DNA of 64,000 nt, taken from positions 82,497-146,496 of the forward strand of contig NZ_KB849164.1 of assembly GCF_000367925.1 (NCBI RefSeq), given 5' to 3'. Below are positions 45,377 through 54,783 of the stretch, one piece after another; the stretch's first letter is position 1, and each line of letters opens with the position of its first letter. The position numbers were made by a program, and so were the translations under genes. The notes under the pieces are model-generated. The model was not told where the DNA came from. It saw only the letters and a list, made by a program, of their open reading frames with translations, and searched no databases. This stretch comes from Acinetobacter bohemicus ANC 3994 (GTDB taxonomy: Bacteria; Pseudomonadota; Gammaproteobacteria; Pseudomonadales; Moraxellaceae).

Positions 45377-46627
45377 TTAAATGCTGTTTTTATCTTCAAG
45401 TGAATGACGCGCTTCTTGAACCAACGTCTGAAAATCTTTGAGTACCGCAGCATCTTGTGCATAGCCTTTGTTTTGCCAAATTTGTTCAAATAATTTTTCT
45501 GGCGTTGGCGGTTCAAGCTGAATTTTTGTAGCATGATTTTGCTGGTCATTATTTTTATATTGGCGTGAAATTTTAACCAGACGATAGCGCTCTTTAGGCA
45601 ACACATCTTCAAATTGTTGTCTTAAATTAGGTCGTGGTGGGGTATCGGTATGATATTCAATATCGATATATTCACGTTGATCAATATTGTCTATTTTGCC
45701 ACTTGCTAAGGCTTGGAGTTGGGCAAAAACTTCATTCAGCTCACCACGAATACGGTGTAATTGAATACTACGCGGGATGTGTAGCGCTTCGAACTGAAGC
45801 TGCGATTCAGCAGGCTTTGTGGGGTCAATGGTGACTTCAACCACTTGGTGTTTATAGTTAATTTCACTAAAAGACAAAGGAATAGGTGAGCCACTATAAC
45901 GAATATGCGCATGCTGAACTTTTTGTGGTTTATGCAAATGTCCTAGCGCGACATAATTAATCACCTCATCAAACAGTGCGGTTGAAAGTGCTTCTTCATT
46001 CCCAATAATAATTGGGCGTTCAGAGTCAGAGGTTTCACCGCCTTGCATATGAGCATGTGACATTAAAATCAGCGCTTGATCATCGGTTTTACGCTTTTTG
46101 GCTTCGCTAATGAGTTGCTGATGTAGGTAGCTAATGGCATTTTGACTATTGCTGGTGTGTTCATTAAAACCGGTAATTTCTGCACTGCGTAAAAAGGGCA
46201 GGCTTAAGCACCAAGCGACAATGTTTTGATCTACATCATAAATCGGTTGCAGTAAGTGCTCGATATCTAAGCTTTTGTCCTCATTCCAACGAATTACGCC
46301 AACAGTTTTGGCATTATATTTTTCCAGTAACGGTTCAACTTGCTCGATGCGATAACCCGAATCATGATTTCCGGCAATCATCAGGGTTTGCATATGCGGT
46401 GCAAGCGCGTGAGCATCGGCTAAAAATTGGTACAGTTGCTTTTGGGCAGCAGAGGCAGGATTGATGACATCAAAAATATCACCTGCAATGAGCAAGGCAT
46501 TCGGTTGTTTTTGTTTAATTTGTTCAAGTAACCAAGTTAAAAACTGTTCATGTTCATACTGACGTGAGTGATTGTAGAAGAACTGACCTAAATGCCAGTC
46601 TGAGGTATGAAAAAAATGAACAGCCAT
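45377..46627 (-). CDS. sbcD: Exonuclease SbcCD subunit D
   Basis: A 416-residue Mre11-type nuclease. Metal-binding phosphoesterase motifs are FFHTSDWHLGQFF, LIAGDIFDVINP, MIAGNHDSGYR, MSHAHMQGG and YVALGHLHKPQ in the expected order. The C-terminal part forms the cap and SbcC contact region. It begins at ATG 46627 and is the first gene of sbcD-sbcC. Confidence 0.93.
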   Translation of the reverse strand: MAVHFFHTSDWHLGQFFYNHSRQYEHEQFLTWLLEQIKQKQPNALLIAGDIFDVINPASAAQKQLYQFLADAHALAPHMQTLMIAGNHDSGYRIEQVEPLLEKYNAKTVGVIRWNEDKSLDIEHLLQPIYDVDQNIVAWCLSLPFLRSAEITGFNEHTSNSQNAISYLHQQLISEAKKRKTDDQALILMSHAHMQGGETSDSERPIIIGNEEALSTALFDEVINYVALGHLHKPQKVQHAHIRYSGSPIPLSFSEINYKHQVVEVTIDPTKPAESQLQFEALHIPRSIQLHRIRGELNEVFAQLQALASGKIDNIDQREYIDIEYHTDTPPRPNLRQQFEDVLPKERYRLVKISRQYKNNDQQNHATKIQLEPPTPEKLFEQIWQNKGYAQDAAVLKDFQTLVQEARHSLEDKNSI

Positions 46628-46962
46628 GTTTTTTTGAAACCCATGAAAAATTGCCTCTATACTATAGGTAAATAAATGGCTGTAAAGCTAGCTCAATTGT
46701 GATTTATAACCTACATTATCAGTTGGAATTTAAAATTTTAAGTGACAAATCAAGCTTCACTTTTATTTTTTTTGATTGAAAAATAGATTTGGGTGTGAGC
46801 TATAAAATTAACTGTGCTACAGGGAGTCATAGTACAGATTTAGGTAAGGATGCCTTATGCTGATTGGGATGAGGTGCATATTCAAAATGTAAAATCAGTG
46901 TTGTGTATGCTGTAAAAGTGACTTATGCAACTGTGCTGATTGAAATTAAAGTGAGTCAGTCT
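46628..46962 (+). other. Divergent intergenic region upstream of sbcD and the GGDEF gene
   Basis: Probably carries promoters for both genes. A short open frame (46850-46915, 21 codons, starting MPYADWDEVH) has AGG five bases upstream and ends inside the region; it may be chance. No repeat copy or terminator is seen. Confidence 0.4.
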
Positions 46963-47937
46963 ATGTCAAATAGTCCATTTAAAAATAATCAGTTATATAA
47001 CGAAGTCGTTTATAAAACTTTAATTGAGTCGACCCTTGCTATTCCGTGGAGTATCGACTGGGAAAGTAAGCAGTTCAATTATATTGGTCCGCAAATTGAG
47101 AAATTGTTGGGTTGGCAACAAGCATCTTGGAAAACAGTGCAAGATTGGGTCGATCGTATGCATGAGTCGGACCGTGAAAAAACATTTAATTTTTGTGTTG
47201 CACAATCGCTTGCGGGTATTGACCATGAAGCAGATTATCGCGCTTTAAAAGCAGATGGATCCTATATTTGGATTCGAGATGTGGTTCATGTGATCCGTAC
47301 AGAAAATGGCGAAGTGGATTCTTTAGTAGGATTTATGTTTGATATTTCCGAACGTAAAAAACAAGAAGAGCAATTAGAAATATTACAGCGTCAGTTGGAA
47401 GAGTTTTCTTATAAAGATGGTTTGACTGGCATTGCGAATCGCCGTTTATTTGATGAATTTTTTGCACGTGAATGGCAAAGTGCCATGCGGTTGCAAAAGC
47501 CGTTGTCAGTCCTCTTAATTGATCTGGATTATTTTAAACAATATAACGATGGACATGGTCATATTAACGGTGATCAGTGTTTGCGTGAGATTGCTCAATT
47601 ATGGTCGACTTGCTGTAGTCGTCCACGTGATTTGGTTTCACGTTTTGGTGGTGAAGAATTTGCGGTTGTGTTGCCAGAAACCAATGCCGAAGCGGCTATT
47701 CAAGTTGCTGAAAACTTAATGCAGGCTTTAAAAAATGCCAAATTAACGCATTGTACATCCACAATTTCAGAATTTGTCACCTGTAGTATGGGTGTGAAAA
47801 CCATTGTCCCAACGGAGCAGTGCGATCAAATGAAATTCTTAGAGTTGGTCGATCAGAATTTATATAAAGCCAAACAATCTGGGCGCAATTGTTATCAAGC
47901 TGACTATGTTGATACTTTAGAGGATTTAAAAGAGTAA
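46963..47937 (+). CDS. PAS-GGDEF diguanylate cyclase
   Basis: A 324-residue sensor enzyme that makes cyclic di-GMP from GTP. Residues about 20-130 form a PAS domain with a PAC end (GFMFDISERKKQ). The GGDEF domain begins DGLTGIANRRLFDEFF and has the active site RFGGEEFAVVLPE. An inhibitory I-site RxxD (RPRD) sits exactly five residues before GGEEF, so feedback inhibition is expected. There is no membrane segment. ATG 46963 is preferred over the upstream GTG 46903, which has no ribosome site; GTG 46951 remains possible. Confidence 0.88.
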   Translation: MSNSPFKNNQLYNEVVYKTLIESTLAIPWSIDWESKQFNYIGPQIEKLLGWQQASWKTVQDWVDRMHESDREKTFNFCVAQSLAGIDHEADYRALKADGSYIWIRDVVHVIRTENGEVDSLVGFMFDISERKKQEEQLEILQRQLEEFSYKDGLTGIANRRLFDEFFAREWQSAMRLQKPLSVLLIDLDYFKQYNDGHGHINGDQCLREIAQLWSTCCSRPRDLVSRFGGEEFAVVLPETNAEAAIQVAENLMQALKNAKLTHCTSTISEFVTCSMGVKTIVPTEQCDQMKFLELVDQNLYKAKQSGRNCYQADYVDTLEDLKE

Positions 47938-48081
47938 TTTACTTTTTTGCCCCATAACCACAACAGTCGAGGGATGGTTATGGGGTATTTTAAGGATAAA
48001 AATATTGCGATTTAATTTTAAATAATGCTGTGCTGATCTTAAATAATTTTTAAACTCATATAACATTGTATGAGTCTTAGA

Positions 48082-49056
48082 CTAATCTTTGAAATGCACA
48101 GGAATCCATTGATAACGCTTACCATCTGCTGAATAAATATGTCCAATCGCAGGGAATGGCAAGTGTGGCGCTGCAATGGTTTGCCCACCTCTTGCGTATT
48201 CAGCGAATTGTTTTAAACGTGTTTCAACCGCTTTTTTCGGGTCTATATCATAATCAATTGCTGTTTCAGGTTTGTCGAATTGCACAGTATGTGAGTGCAC
48301 AATATCGCCAATAAATACGACTGTTTCATCCTTAGTTTTTAGCTCATAGCTAAAATGTCCCGGTGTATGCCCCGCGGTATTAATGACTTTAAAGCCCTGA
48401 ACTTGATCACCCAATTTGTAGGTTTTGAAGCGTTGTTTGGCTTGATAGGGTGCAAGAGCTTGTTTAATTTTTTCTACAGTTCCTAAGTAGCCTGCTTGCT
48501 TTTCTTTCGGGAGTTTGTCGACTTGTTTCGGGTTTAGCCAATAGTTTACTTCATCATTGGATACATAAACTGTTGCATTTGGAAAGTTAGCCACGCCATT
48601 TTGACTAATGCCACAGACATGGTCAGGGTGCAAGTGAGTCAATAAAATGGTATCGACTTGTTCTGGTTGATAGCCTGATGCTTTTAAGTTGCTTAACACT
48701 GAACCTAAATGTGCGCCAAAACAGCTCGCAGCACCGCTATCCACCAAAACCAGTGAATGACCTGTATTGACTAAAAAGGCATTTATCGAGGTTTGTACAC
48801 CTTTAGCTTGGTCGGCAGCGTATTTCTTTAAAATTTCATGCACTTCTTTTTCAGGAATGTTTTGAAATAGCTTCGGAGACATGAAATTGGTACCATCGAG
48901 CAGGGCGGTGATTTGTACATCACCAGCTTGATATTGGTAATAACCTGAAACCTGTTTTTGTTGTGGAATTGGGGCGGGCGGGGAAATGGCAAAGGCTGAT
49001 GAAAATGCAGTAGCTATTAAGCTTAGAGCGGTGAGTTTAGATTTCAGTTTTTTCAT
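48082..49056 (-). CDS. Exported MBL-fold metallohydrolase
   Basis: A 324-residue metallo-beta-lactamase-fold protein with a signal peptide (KSKLTALSLIATAFSSAFA). The zinc motif is LLTHLHPDHVCG, with further ligands in INTAGHTPGHFSYEL and VFIGDIVHSH. Relatives include periplasmic lactonase-like hydrolases; the motif alone does not imply beta-lactam hydrolysis. It stands alone, with no operon partner, and diverges from the HEPN-like gene. Confidence 0.85.
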   Translation of the reverse strand: MKKLKSKLTALSLIATAFSSAFAISPPAPIPQQKQVSGYYQYQAGDVQITALLDGTNFMSPKLFQNIPEKEVHEILKKYAADQAKGVQTSINAFLVNTGHSLVLVDSGAASCFGAHLGSVLSNLKASGYQPEQVDTILLTHLHPDHVCGISQNGVANFPNATVYVSNDEVNYWLNPKQVDKLPKEKQAGYLGTVEKIKQALAPYQAKQRFKTYKLGDQVQGFKVINTAGHTPGHFSYELKTKDETVVFIGDIVHSHTVQFDKPETAIDYDIDPKKAVETRLKQFAEYARGGQTIAAPHLPFPAIGHIYSADGKRYQWIPVHFKD

Positions 49057-49155
49057 AGGAATTCTTATAAGTTTGCAGGTGATATGTTTGTTCTAGCATA
49101 AGCTTCATATAGTGACTAGATGAACTTTATAAAAAATTAAAATGGTAACTTTTGA

Positions 49156-50079
49156 ATGACAATACTACAAAATGCAATTGACTCAATTCAGCTTGGAATA
49201 GAGGATTATGAGTTAATTAAAGAAAATCCTAAAAGATTAATTTCCTGCACAAGAAATCTATTTTCAGGGATTTTGTTACTTTTTAAATATTATCTATACA
49301 CACTTAACCCAGATTTAATTTATATAGCTTTAAAATCAAAAGAAAAGAAAAAAACATTAGATTTTAAACAGCTCAAGGATAAATTAGATGAAAGTCAGGT
49401 TTTGATAGAATGGGGTGAGTTAGAAAAAATTCAAAAAATTAGAAATGATATTGAGCATAAATATAGTGATGAAAATCCTTTGATAATTTTAGGCTTAGTA
49501 GCAGCAAGCTTTAATGTAATAAATGATTTTGTTCGAAAATATTTACAACGAGATCCGATAGAACTTTTTGGTGAAGAAGTTTGGTCGATCTTAATAGAAG
49601 TAGATAGGGTTTATCAAATTGAAAGGAAACAGTGTATTAATGATCTAGATTCAAATACATACTATAACATTAAGATTTTAGAGCTTATCAAACAGTCTAA
49701 TTGTTCAGAATGTAGATTTGATCTCATTAAACCTTTAAAGAATAATGCTGATGCCGATCAAATTAGATATAGATGTTTATTTTGCTTTCAAGAAAATGAT
49801 TATCATGAATTGATCGTCTCCGCTATAGAGCAAGAAGTTGACTATCAACAGAGAAGGGATTCAATGTTTGGAGACTCATTAAACGAATTATTTTGTACAT
49901 GTCCATCTTGTTGGATGAATGCCTACTCGATAGAAAGTTGTTTTTGTTTTTCATGTGAATATCAGGCAAAACAGATTTGTGATGTGTGTGAATCTAGTCT
50001 AACCGGGGATGAAATTAGTTTTCAAAGTAAGTTCTGTAGCTCCTGTCGAAATAGATATGAAAAAGTAATGGCAGAATAG
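49156..50079 (+). CDS. HEPN-like protein with C-terminal zinc ribbons
   Basis: A 307-residue protein not assigned to a named family. The N-terminal 135 residues look helical and hold an R-x4-H motif (IRNDIEHKY, R96 and H101), the catalytic signature of HEPN RNases and of DUF4145-type proteins. A zinc ribbon follows (C183, C186, C207, C210), then a second cysteine cluster (CTCPSCW, CFCFSC, CDVC, CSSC) from residue 247. The gene is markedly more AT-rich than its neighbours and uses many AGA/ATA/TTA codons, suggesting transfer. The start has only a weak ribosome site. A regulatory or defence role is possible but unproven. Confidence 0.6.
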   Translation: MTILQNAIDSIQLGIEDYELIKENPKRLISCTRNLFSGILLLFKYYLYTLNPDLIYIALKSKEKKKTLDFKQLKDKLDESQVLIEWGELEKIQKIRNDIEHKYSDENPLIILGLVAASFNVINDFVRKYLQRDPIELFGEEVWSILIEVDRVYQIERKQCINDLDSNTYYNIKILELIKQSNCSECRFDLIKPLKNNADADQIRYRCLFCFQENDYHELIVSAIEQEVDYQQRRDSMFGDSLNELFCTCPSCWMNAYSIESCFCFSCEYQAKQICDVCESSLTGDEISFQSKFCSSCRNRYEKVMAE

Positions 50080-50097
50080 TTTGCTTATTTAGTTCCT

Positions 50098-50188
50098 TTA
50101 CTTTTGACTGGGCAAAAGTAACAAAACCCCTTTGTTCACTAGAGGGCACATCCTTGTGCCCCTAGTGAACGGGCGACATCCATGTCGC
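50098..50188. repeat. Compound hairpin repeat block
   Basis: Three perfect stems in a row. TTACTTTTG (50098-50106) pairs with CAAAAGTAA (50113-50121). GTTCACTAG (50134-50142) pairs with CTAGTGAAC (50162-50170) and encloses GGGCAC/GTGCCC (50144-50149, 50156-50161). GCGACAT (50173-50179) pairs with ATGTCGC (50182-50188). The first stem resembles the lead hairpin of the 147-bp repeats at 54976 and 60864. Confidence 0.75.
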
Positions 50189-50220
50189 AGGTCATGTGAT
50201 TAAGGACTGTAGAATTTATC

Positions 50221-50280
50221 TAATGAAGAGTCGTTCTCCCTTTGGGAGATGAGAAGCACGGCTTTTCAAGGGATGAGGGG
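50221..50280. repeat. Dispersed repeat family 2, copy 1
   Basis: Shares TAATGAAAGxxxxTTCTCCC-TTTGGGA, GAxxGGC and CAAGGGATGAGG blocks with 63633-63690. Non-coding, with a CTCCC/GGGAG hairpin. Confidence 0.65.
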
Positions 50281-50295
50281 AAACTAATATCCAAT

Positions 50296-50326
50296 AAAAA
50301 AGCCCCTAAAAAGTAGAGGCTTTTTT
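50296..50326. terminator. Terminator shared by the HEPN-like gene and metG
   Basis: AAAAAAGCC and GGCTTTTTT with CTA/TAG continuing the stem past one mismatch; A and T runs on both sides serve both strands. Confidence 0.8.
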
Positions 50327-50343
50327 CATCTAAGATCTAAACC

Positions 50344-52404
50344 TTAAGACACTTTATCACCCGGTTTAGCACCAGACTCAGCTGAAATCACCCAAACACC
50401 TTCGCCATTGCCTGCCGCAAGTACCATACCGTTTGAAATACCAAAACGCATTTTACGTGGTGCAAGGTTAGCCACCATCACCACCAATTTGCCTTTAAGG
50501 TCTTCAGGTGCATAAAACTCACGAATACCACTGAATACATTACGTGGCTCAGCTTCACCGACATTTAAAGTCAATTGAAGTAATTTGTCAGAGCCTTCAA
50601 CGTGAGCTGCATCTAAAACTTCAGCAACACGCAGGTCAACCTTCATAAAGTCTTCAATACCAATAATCTCTGCTTCGCCGACTTTAGGTTCAACTTTCGC
50701 AGGTGCAGCTTTCTTCTCTTTTTTCTTTTCAACTTTTGCAGGTTCAGCCGCAGCCGCTAAAGAGTCTTTAGACGCATCGACCATAGCCGCAACAGCTTTC
50801 GGGTCAACACGCTGCATTAAAGCTTGGAACTGTGCAATTTCATGATTCACTAGAACCGTTTTACCTGAAGCAAAATCAAAGTTTTCAAGTTTTAAGAAGT
50901 CTTGCACTTGCGCTGCTAAAGTTGGCAGTACAGGGGACAAGTAAACGGCCAATTGACGGAACAAGTTAATCCCGACAGAACACACATCATGAACTTGTTG
51001 TTCTTGACCTTCTTGTTTCGCCAATGCCCACGGTTTTTTCTCATCAATATATTGGTTTGCTTTGTCTGCAAGCGCCATAATTTCACGAATTGCAGCAGAG
51101 AATTCACGTGCTTCATACGCTTGTGCAATCGAATCACCAGCATCAATAAAGCTTTGTACCAATTCTGGTTCTGCACACGTTGCACTTAACTTATTATCAA
51201 AACTTGTATTAATAAACTTCGCACAACGGCTGGCAATGTTGACCACTTTACCGACTAAGTCTGAATTCACTTTTTGCACAAAATCATCTAAGTTTAAGTC
51301 AGAGTCTTCAACTTTATCAGACAGTTTGGAGGCAAAGTAATAACGTAAATATTCAGGATTTAAATGTTCTAAATAGGTTTCAGCTTTAATAAACGTGCCA
51401 CGTGATTTTGACATTTTTTGACCGTTTACAGTCAAGAAACCATTGACGAACAAGCCTGATGGCGTGCGGTAGTTTGCACCTTCAAGCATTGCAGGCCAGA
51501 ACAATGCGTGGAAATAAACGATGTCTTTACCAATGAAGTGATAAACCTCATTTTGGGAATCTTTTTTCCAGTAATCGTCAAAGTTAAGTTCAGGGCGTTT
51601 GGCTTTAATGTAGTTTTCAAAACTCGACATATAACCAATTGGCGCGTCTACCCAAACATAGAAGTATTTATTGGGTGCATCAGGAATTTCAAAACCAAAA
51701 TACGGTGCATCACGCGAAATATCCCAATCGTTCAAGCCATTTTCAAACCATTCATCTAGTTTGTTGGCAATTGAAACAGGGAGGCGACCTTCATCACGGG
51801 TCCATTTTTGTAGATATTCAGCAAAATTTGGCAATTTAAAGAAGTAATGATCTGACGATTTTTCTACAGGTGTCGCACCACTTAAAGTTGAACGTGGATT
51901 TAACAATTCTGTTGCATTATAGGTCGTACCGCAAACTTCACAGGCATCACCGTATTGATCTTCAGCTTTACATTTTGGGCAGGTGCCTTTAATGAAACGA
52001 TCTGATAAGAACATGCCTTTTTCAGGATCAAAAAGCTGATTTACAGGACGGATTGCAATGTTGCCTGCTTCACGGTTTTTAATATAAATTTCTTCCGAGC
52101 GATTTTTATTTTCATCGCTATTGGTCGAATCGTAATGGTCGAAATGCACGCCAAAACCATCAAAATCACGGATATGTTCTTTTTGAACATTGGCAATTTG
52201 CGCTTCAGGCGTAATACCGTTCGCTTCGGCACGTAGCATGATTGCCGTGCCGTGAGCATCATCCGCACATACATAAGTCACGTTATGTCCCATTGCACGC
52301 ATGGCACGAACCCAAATATCAGCTTGGATATAACCGAGTAAGTGACCCATATGGATGGGACCATTGGCGTAAGGAAGGGCATTGGTGACTAAAATATTTC
52401 GCAC
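50344..52404 (-). CDS. metG: Methionine--tRNA ligase
   Basis: A 686-residue class I aminoacyl-tRNA synthetase. The HIGH-type motif is ANGPIHMGHLLG, KMSKS is GQKMSKSRGTF, and the zinc knuckle is CPKCKAEDQYGDACEVCG. A lysine/alanine-rich linker near residues 555-580 leads to a C-terminal EMAP-II/Arc1p-type tRNA-binding domain (FMKVDLRVAEVLDAAHVEGS). The start is set at GTG 52404 (MRNILVTNALPYANG), as in other MetG proteins; the open extension to 52482 has no homology to the family. Confidence 0.95.
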   Translation of the reverse strand: MRNILVTNALPYANGPIHMGHLLGYIQADIWVRAMRAMGHNVTYVCADDAHGTAIMLRAEANGITPEAQIANVQKEHIRDFDGFGVHFDHYDSTNSDENKNRSEEIYIKNREAGNIAIRPVNQLFDPEKGMFLSDRFIKGTCPKCKAEDQYGDACEVCGTTYNATELLNPRSTLSGATPVEKSSDHYFFKLPNFAEYLQKWTRDEGRLPVSIANKLDEWFENGLNDWDISRDAPYFGFEIPDAPNKYFYVWVDAPIGYMSSFENYIKAKRPELNFDDYWKKDSQNEVYHFIGKDIVYFHALFWPAMLEGANYRTPSGLFVNGFLTVNGQKMSKSRGTFIKAETYLEHLNPEYLRYYFASKLSDKVEDSDLNLDDFVQKVNSDLVGKVVNIASRCAKFINTSFDNKLSATCAEPELVQSFIDAGDSIAQAYEAREFSAAIREIMALADKANQYIDEKKPWALAKQEGQEQQVHDVCSVGINLFRQLAVYLSPVLPTLAAQVQDFLKLENFDFASGKTVLVNHEIAQFQALMQRVDPKAVAAMVDASKDSLAAAAEPAKVEKKKEKKAAPAKVEPKVGEAEIIGIEDFMKVDLRVAEVLDAAHVEGSDKLLQLTLNVGEAEPRNVFSGIREFYAPEDLKGKLVVMVANLAPRKMRFGISNGMVLAAGNGEGVWVISAESGAKPGDKVS

Positions 52405-52602
52405 GGATATAACTCTCTCGTTCGTCGTTATGCAAAGTGTTGCAAGGTCAATGATTTTACCTGAGTTAATAGCAAGATGCACAAAGGAATAGGTGAAATG
52501 TTTTCAAAAGATGCTTGAGCCAGTAGGAATTGATTTGCTTGATTGAGTATTTATAGCCAATTTGAGTAAGATACTGAAAAAGAAAAATCAATAGGAAATA
52601 CC

Positions 52603-53235
52603 TTGTCTAAAAAAAGCATCAAACAGTTCACTGATCTTTCTCATAAAATTTTAGATGGGGTTTTAAAGCTGTTCGGTTATACGTTTATATTGCTGCTGGC
52701 TGTGATCATTATGTTATATCTTGCATTTTCGATTTGGCTTGGAAATATAAGAGACGACAAAAATGCAGAAAGATTGCTACAGAGCCAAAATTATGACCAT
52801 CAGACTTTCCCATATTTGGCTGAACCCGTGTTCTTTTATCAGCGGATGCATGTAGGGGATAGTGGCAATTGGGTTGTGGTTTATCCTTTAGACGCACTGA
52901 CTAAAAAAGAATTTTTACTTCAATATCGAAATCAAGAAAATCAACCACAAAGCCATCAAATTGAATGTATCAAACCGACCATCAAAAAACGTTGGAAAAG
53001 TTGGCATTCGAATATTCATTATGTACAGCCAAATGAATGGTCAAAGGGGCATAATGATCATAAAGTGCATGACTCTTTTATTGTTTATGGTTCGGAGCAA
53101 CAGATTAAAATAGTAGAGCGGGCTTGTATGGATCGGCAGTTTAAAAAGCTCGTTGGCAAAGATGTGCGACCTCATCATTATTGGGCAATTTCTGAAAAGG
53201 AAAAACTGCTGTTTAGTGTGTATGAAATCTATTGA
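52603..53235 (+). CDS. Uncharacterised membrane-anchored protein
   Basis: A 210-residue protein with one strong hydrophobic segment (GYTFILLLAVIIMLYLAFSIW, split by short gaps, about residues 23-45). The remaining 160 residues are predicted to be outside the membrane and contain many aromatic and basic residues. It starts with TTG 52603, supported by AGGA six bases upstream and no nearby ATG. No family is recognised. It precedes the R-x4-H gene by 129 bases on the same strand. Confidence 0.65.
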   Translation: MSKKSIKQFTDLSHKILDGVLKLFGYTFILLLAVIIMLYLAFSIWLGNIRDDKNAERLLQSQNYDHQTFPYLAEPVFFYQRMHVGDSGNWVVVYPLDALTKKEFLLQYRNQENQPQSHQIECIKPTIKKRWKSWHSNIHYVQPNEWSKGHNDHKVHDSFIVYGSEQQIKIVERACMDRQFKKLVGKDVRPHHYWAISEKEKLLFSVYEIY

Positions 53236-53364
53236 ATTGATGCAGCTAAGCATTGAATGGATTGCTAAAGCCTCAAGTCTTGAAGGGCAAAAGCCGTTAA
53301 AGCGTATTTTCTTCTATATTCGCTTGGCAATAACAGGGATAATAGTGCCTTAAAGAGATAGCGT

Positions 53365-54192
53365 ATGAGTTACAAGCACATGATCAATGCCGATTTCGAA
53401 GATAGTTTTGACGATTTTGAACAACAAGAAGTGACCCGAATTCCGCAACATGAAAAGGGTAAACAACTCGGGCAAAGCATTTTAAAAGATGCCGATCAAT
53501 ATCTACAATCGATGTCTGCTGCTGAACATAAACACCTTATTCAAATGTTAAAAGGACTTGCAACCCATGAGGCTTATTTTGATGTTTTGGCGAATCAGTT
53601 AGATCAACCTGTTGACAGTAAAGTTGCCAATGATGCTTTGAATTTAGTGCATATTTGGACGTTGATTAATCAGCATGAAAGCAATGTCGATTTTAATCTT
53701 TTAGATGTCATTCAAACTGACTATTTCCAAGCTGAATTACTGCAAGCTTTTGATGCACTTGAGATTGGAGACCATAAAGCCCAACGTCGTTTGGTGATTC
53801 AAGAAATCTTTAAACTGTATGAAATGCAATGTTTTGCAGGCTGTATTCCGCTTTTATATGCGCAATTGGAAGGTTTATTGACCGATGTGCTGATTGCCAA
53901 AGGTTACTTAAAGCAGAACCATACCAAGTTTATGGATGTCTATAAAATTGTTCCCGGATTAAAGGGGCATGAAATAAAGAGTTTGTGGCATAAGTCGAAA
54001 ATTGCCTGCGAGTTGAATATTTATTTTGCTGAATTAGAAGCTTATAAAATGGATAGCAGTTCAACCGTGACCATGACCCGTCATAATATTGTACATGGGA
54101 CAGATGTCGCGCACTTTACGCAGGAACGTAGTTTCGTGTTGTTTATTTGGTTGTTCTCAGTCACGAGCTTTATGAGCACATTGAAGTCTTAG
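53365..54192 (+). CDS. Uncharacterised protein with an R-x4-H (HEPN-like) motif
   Basis: A 275-residue, largely helical, acidic-N-terminal protein (INADFEDSFDDFEQQEV). Near the C-terminus TRHNIVHGTDV has R239 and H244 spaced as in HEPN RNases and resembles the RNxxxHG form seen in Apea-like HEPN and related groups. FVLFIWLFSVTSFMST follows. No named family is assigned. It is near metG, whose other side carries another HEPN-like gene; a link between them is not established. Confidence 0.55.
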   Translation: MSYKHMINADFEDSFDDFEQQEVTRIPQHEKGKQLGQSILKDADQYLQSMSAAEHKHLIQMLKGLATHEAYFDVLANQLDQPVDSKVANDALNLVHIWTLINQHESNVDFNLLDVIQTDYFQAELLQAFDALEIGDHKAQRRLVIQEIFKLYEMQCFAGCIPLLYAQLEGLLTDVLIAKGYLKQNHTKFMDVYKIVPGLKGHEIKSLWHKSKIACELNIYFAELEAYKMDSSSTVTMTRHNIVHGTDVAHFTQERSFVLFIWLFSVTSFMSTLKS

Positions 54193-54256
54193 TATTGAAG
54201 TCTAAATATATAGGATATGAATTAAATACTAAGCCTAGATTTATAATGGAACCAAT

Positions 54257-54562
54257 ATGCTTAAACTCCTCGCAGAAGATTTTATTCAAGTCGATAAAAT
54301 TGATTTAGTTTTGCCTTTGTACCAAGAGTTAGTGGCCAAGACCAAATTGGAGCAAGGTTGTATCGCTTATGACCTTTATCATGATCTGCGAGATCAAGGA
54401 CATTTTGTCTTTGTTGAAGAGTGGATTGACCGTGCTGCTTTAGACGCACATGTCCAATCTGAACACTTTCAGCGGCTTGTTCCACAAATTGATCAATACC
54501 AACGTAAAGCGGGTGTTTTTACCCATATGCAAAGCTTTGAAGAGCTGCTTAAAAAAGCATAA
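54257..54562 (+). CDS. Antibiotic biosynthesis monooxygenase (ABM) domain protein
   Basis: A 101-residue ferredoxin-like fold protein of the ABM/YgiN type. YQELVAKTKLEQGCIAYDLY and FVFVEEWIDRAALDAHVQSE are the family blocks. Such proteins are small cofactorless oxygenases or quinol-related enzymes; the substrate is not predictable. The stop lies two bases from the stop of the convergent small gene. Its ribosome site is GGA nine bases upstream of ATG. Confidence 0.87.
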   Translation: MLKLLAEDFIQVDKIDLVLPLYQELVAKTKLEQGCIAYDLYHDLRDQGHFVFVEEWIDRAALDAHVQSEHFQRLVPQIDQYQRKAGVFTHMQSFEELLKKA

Positions 54563-54564
54563 GC

Positions 54565-54783
54565 TTAGTTTTCTGTTTCAATCAGTTGTTTGATCTTGAT
54601 GGCCTTTTCAAAATGATCGAGTTGATGCGTTTTAATCCACCATTCAGCGGCCTGCATCAGAAGTTCAGGATTGTCATTTTTATTGGCGAAAAAAGCATAA
54701 AAAGACAGTCCAACATTGCTGCCTTTTTTTGCAATTTTTTCATTGCAGATTTGAATGATTTTTTCACGTAGCTGCTTTTGCAT
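54565..54783 (-). CDS. Small conserved protein, possibly DUF6500 type
   Basis: A 72-residue helical protein (MQKQLREKIIQICNEKIAKK; SFYAFFANKNDNPELLMQAA). I believe it resembles the DUF6500 family, but only from memory. Function is unknown. It is convergent with the ABM gene with only two bases between the stops, so no independent terminator fits between them. Confidence 0.6.
   Translation of the reverse strand: MQKQLREKIIQICNEKIAKKGSNVGLSFYAFFANKNDNPELLMQAAEWWIKTHQLDHFEKAIKIKQLIETEN

Noticed and set aside
52405..52482. N-terminal extension of metG
   Set aside because: No similarity to MetG; GTG 52404 gives the conserved start.
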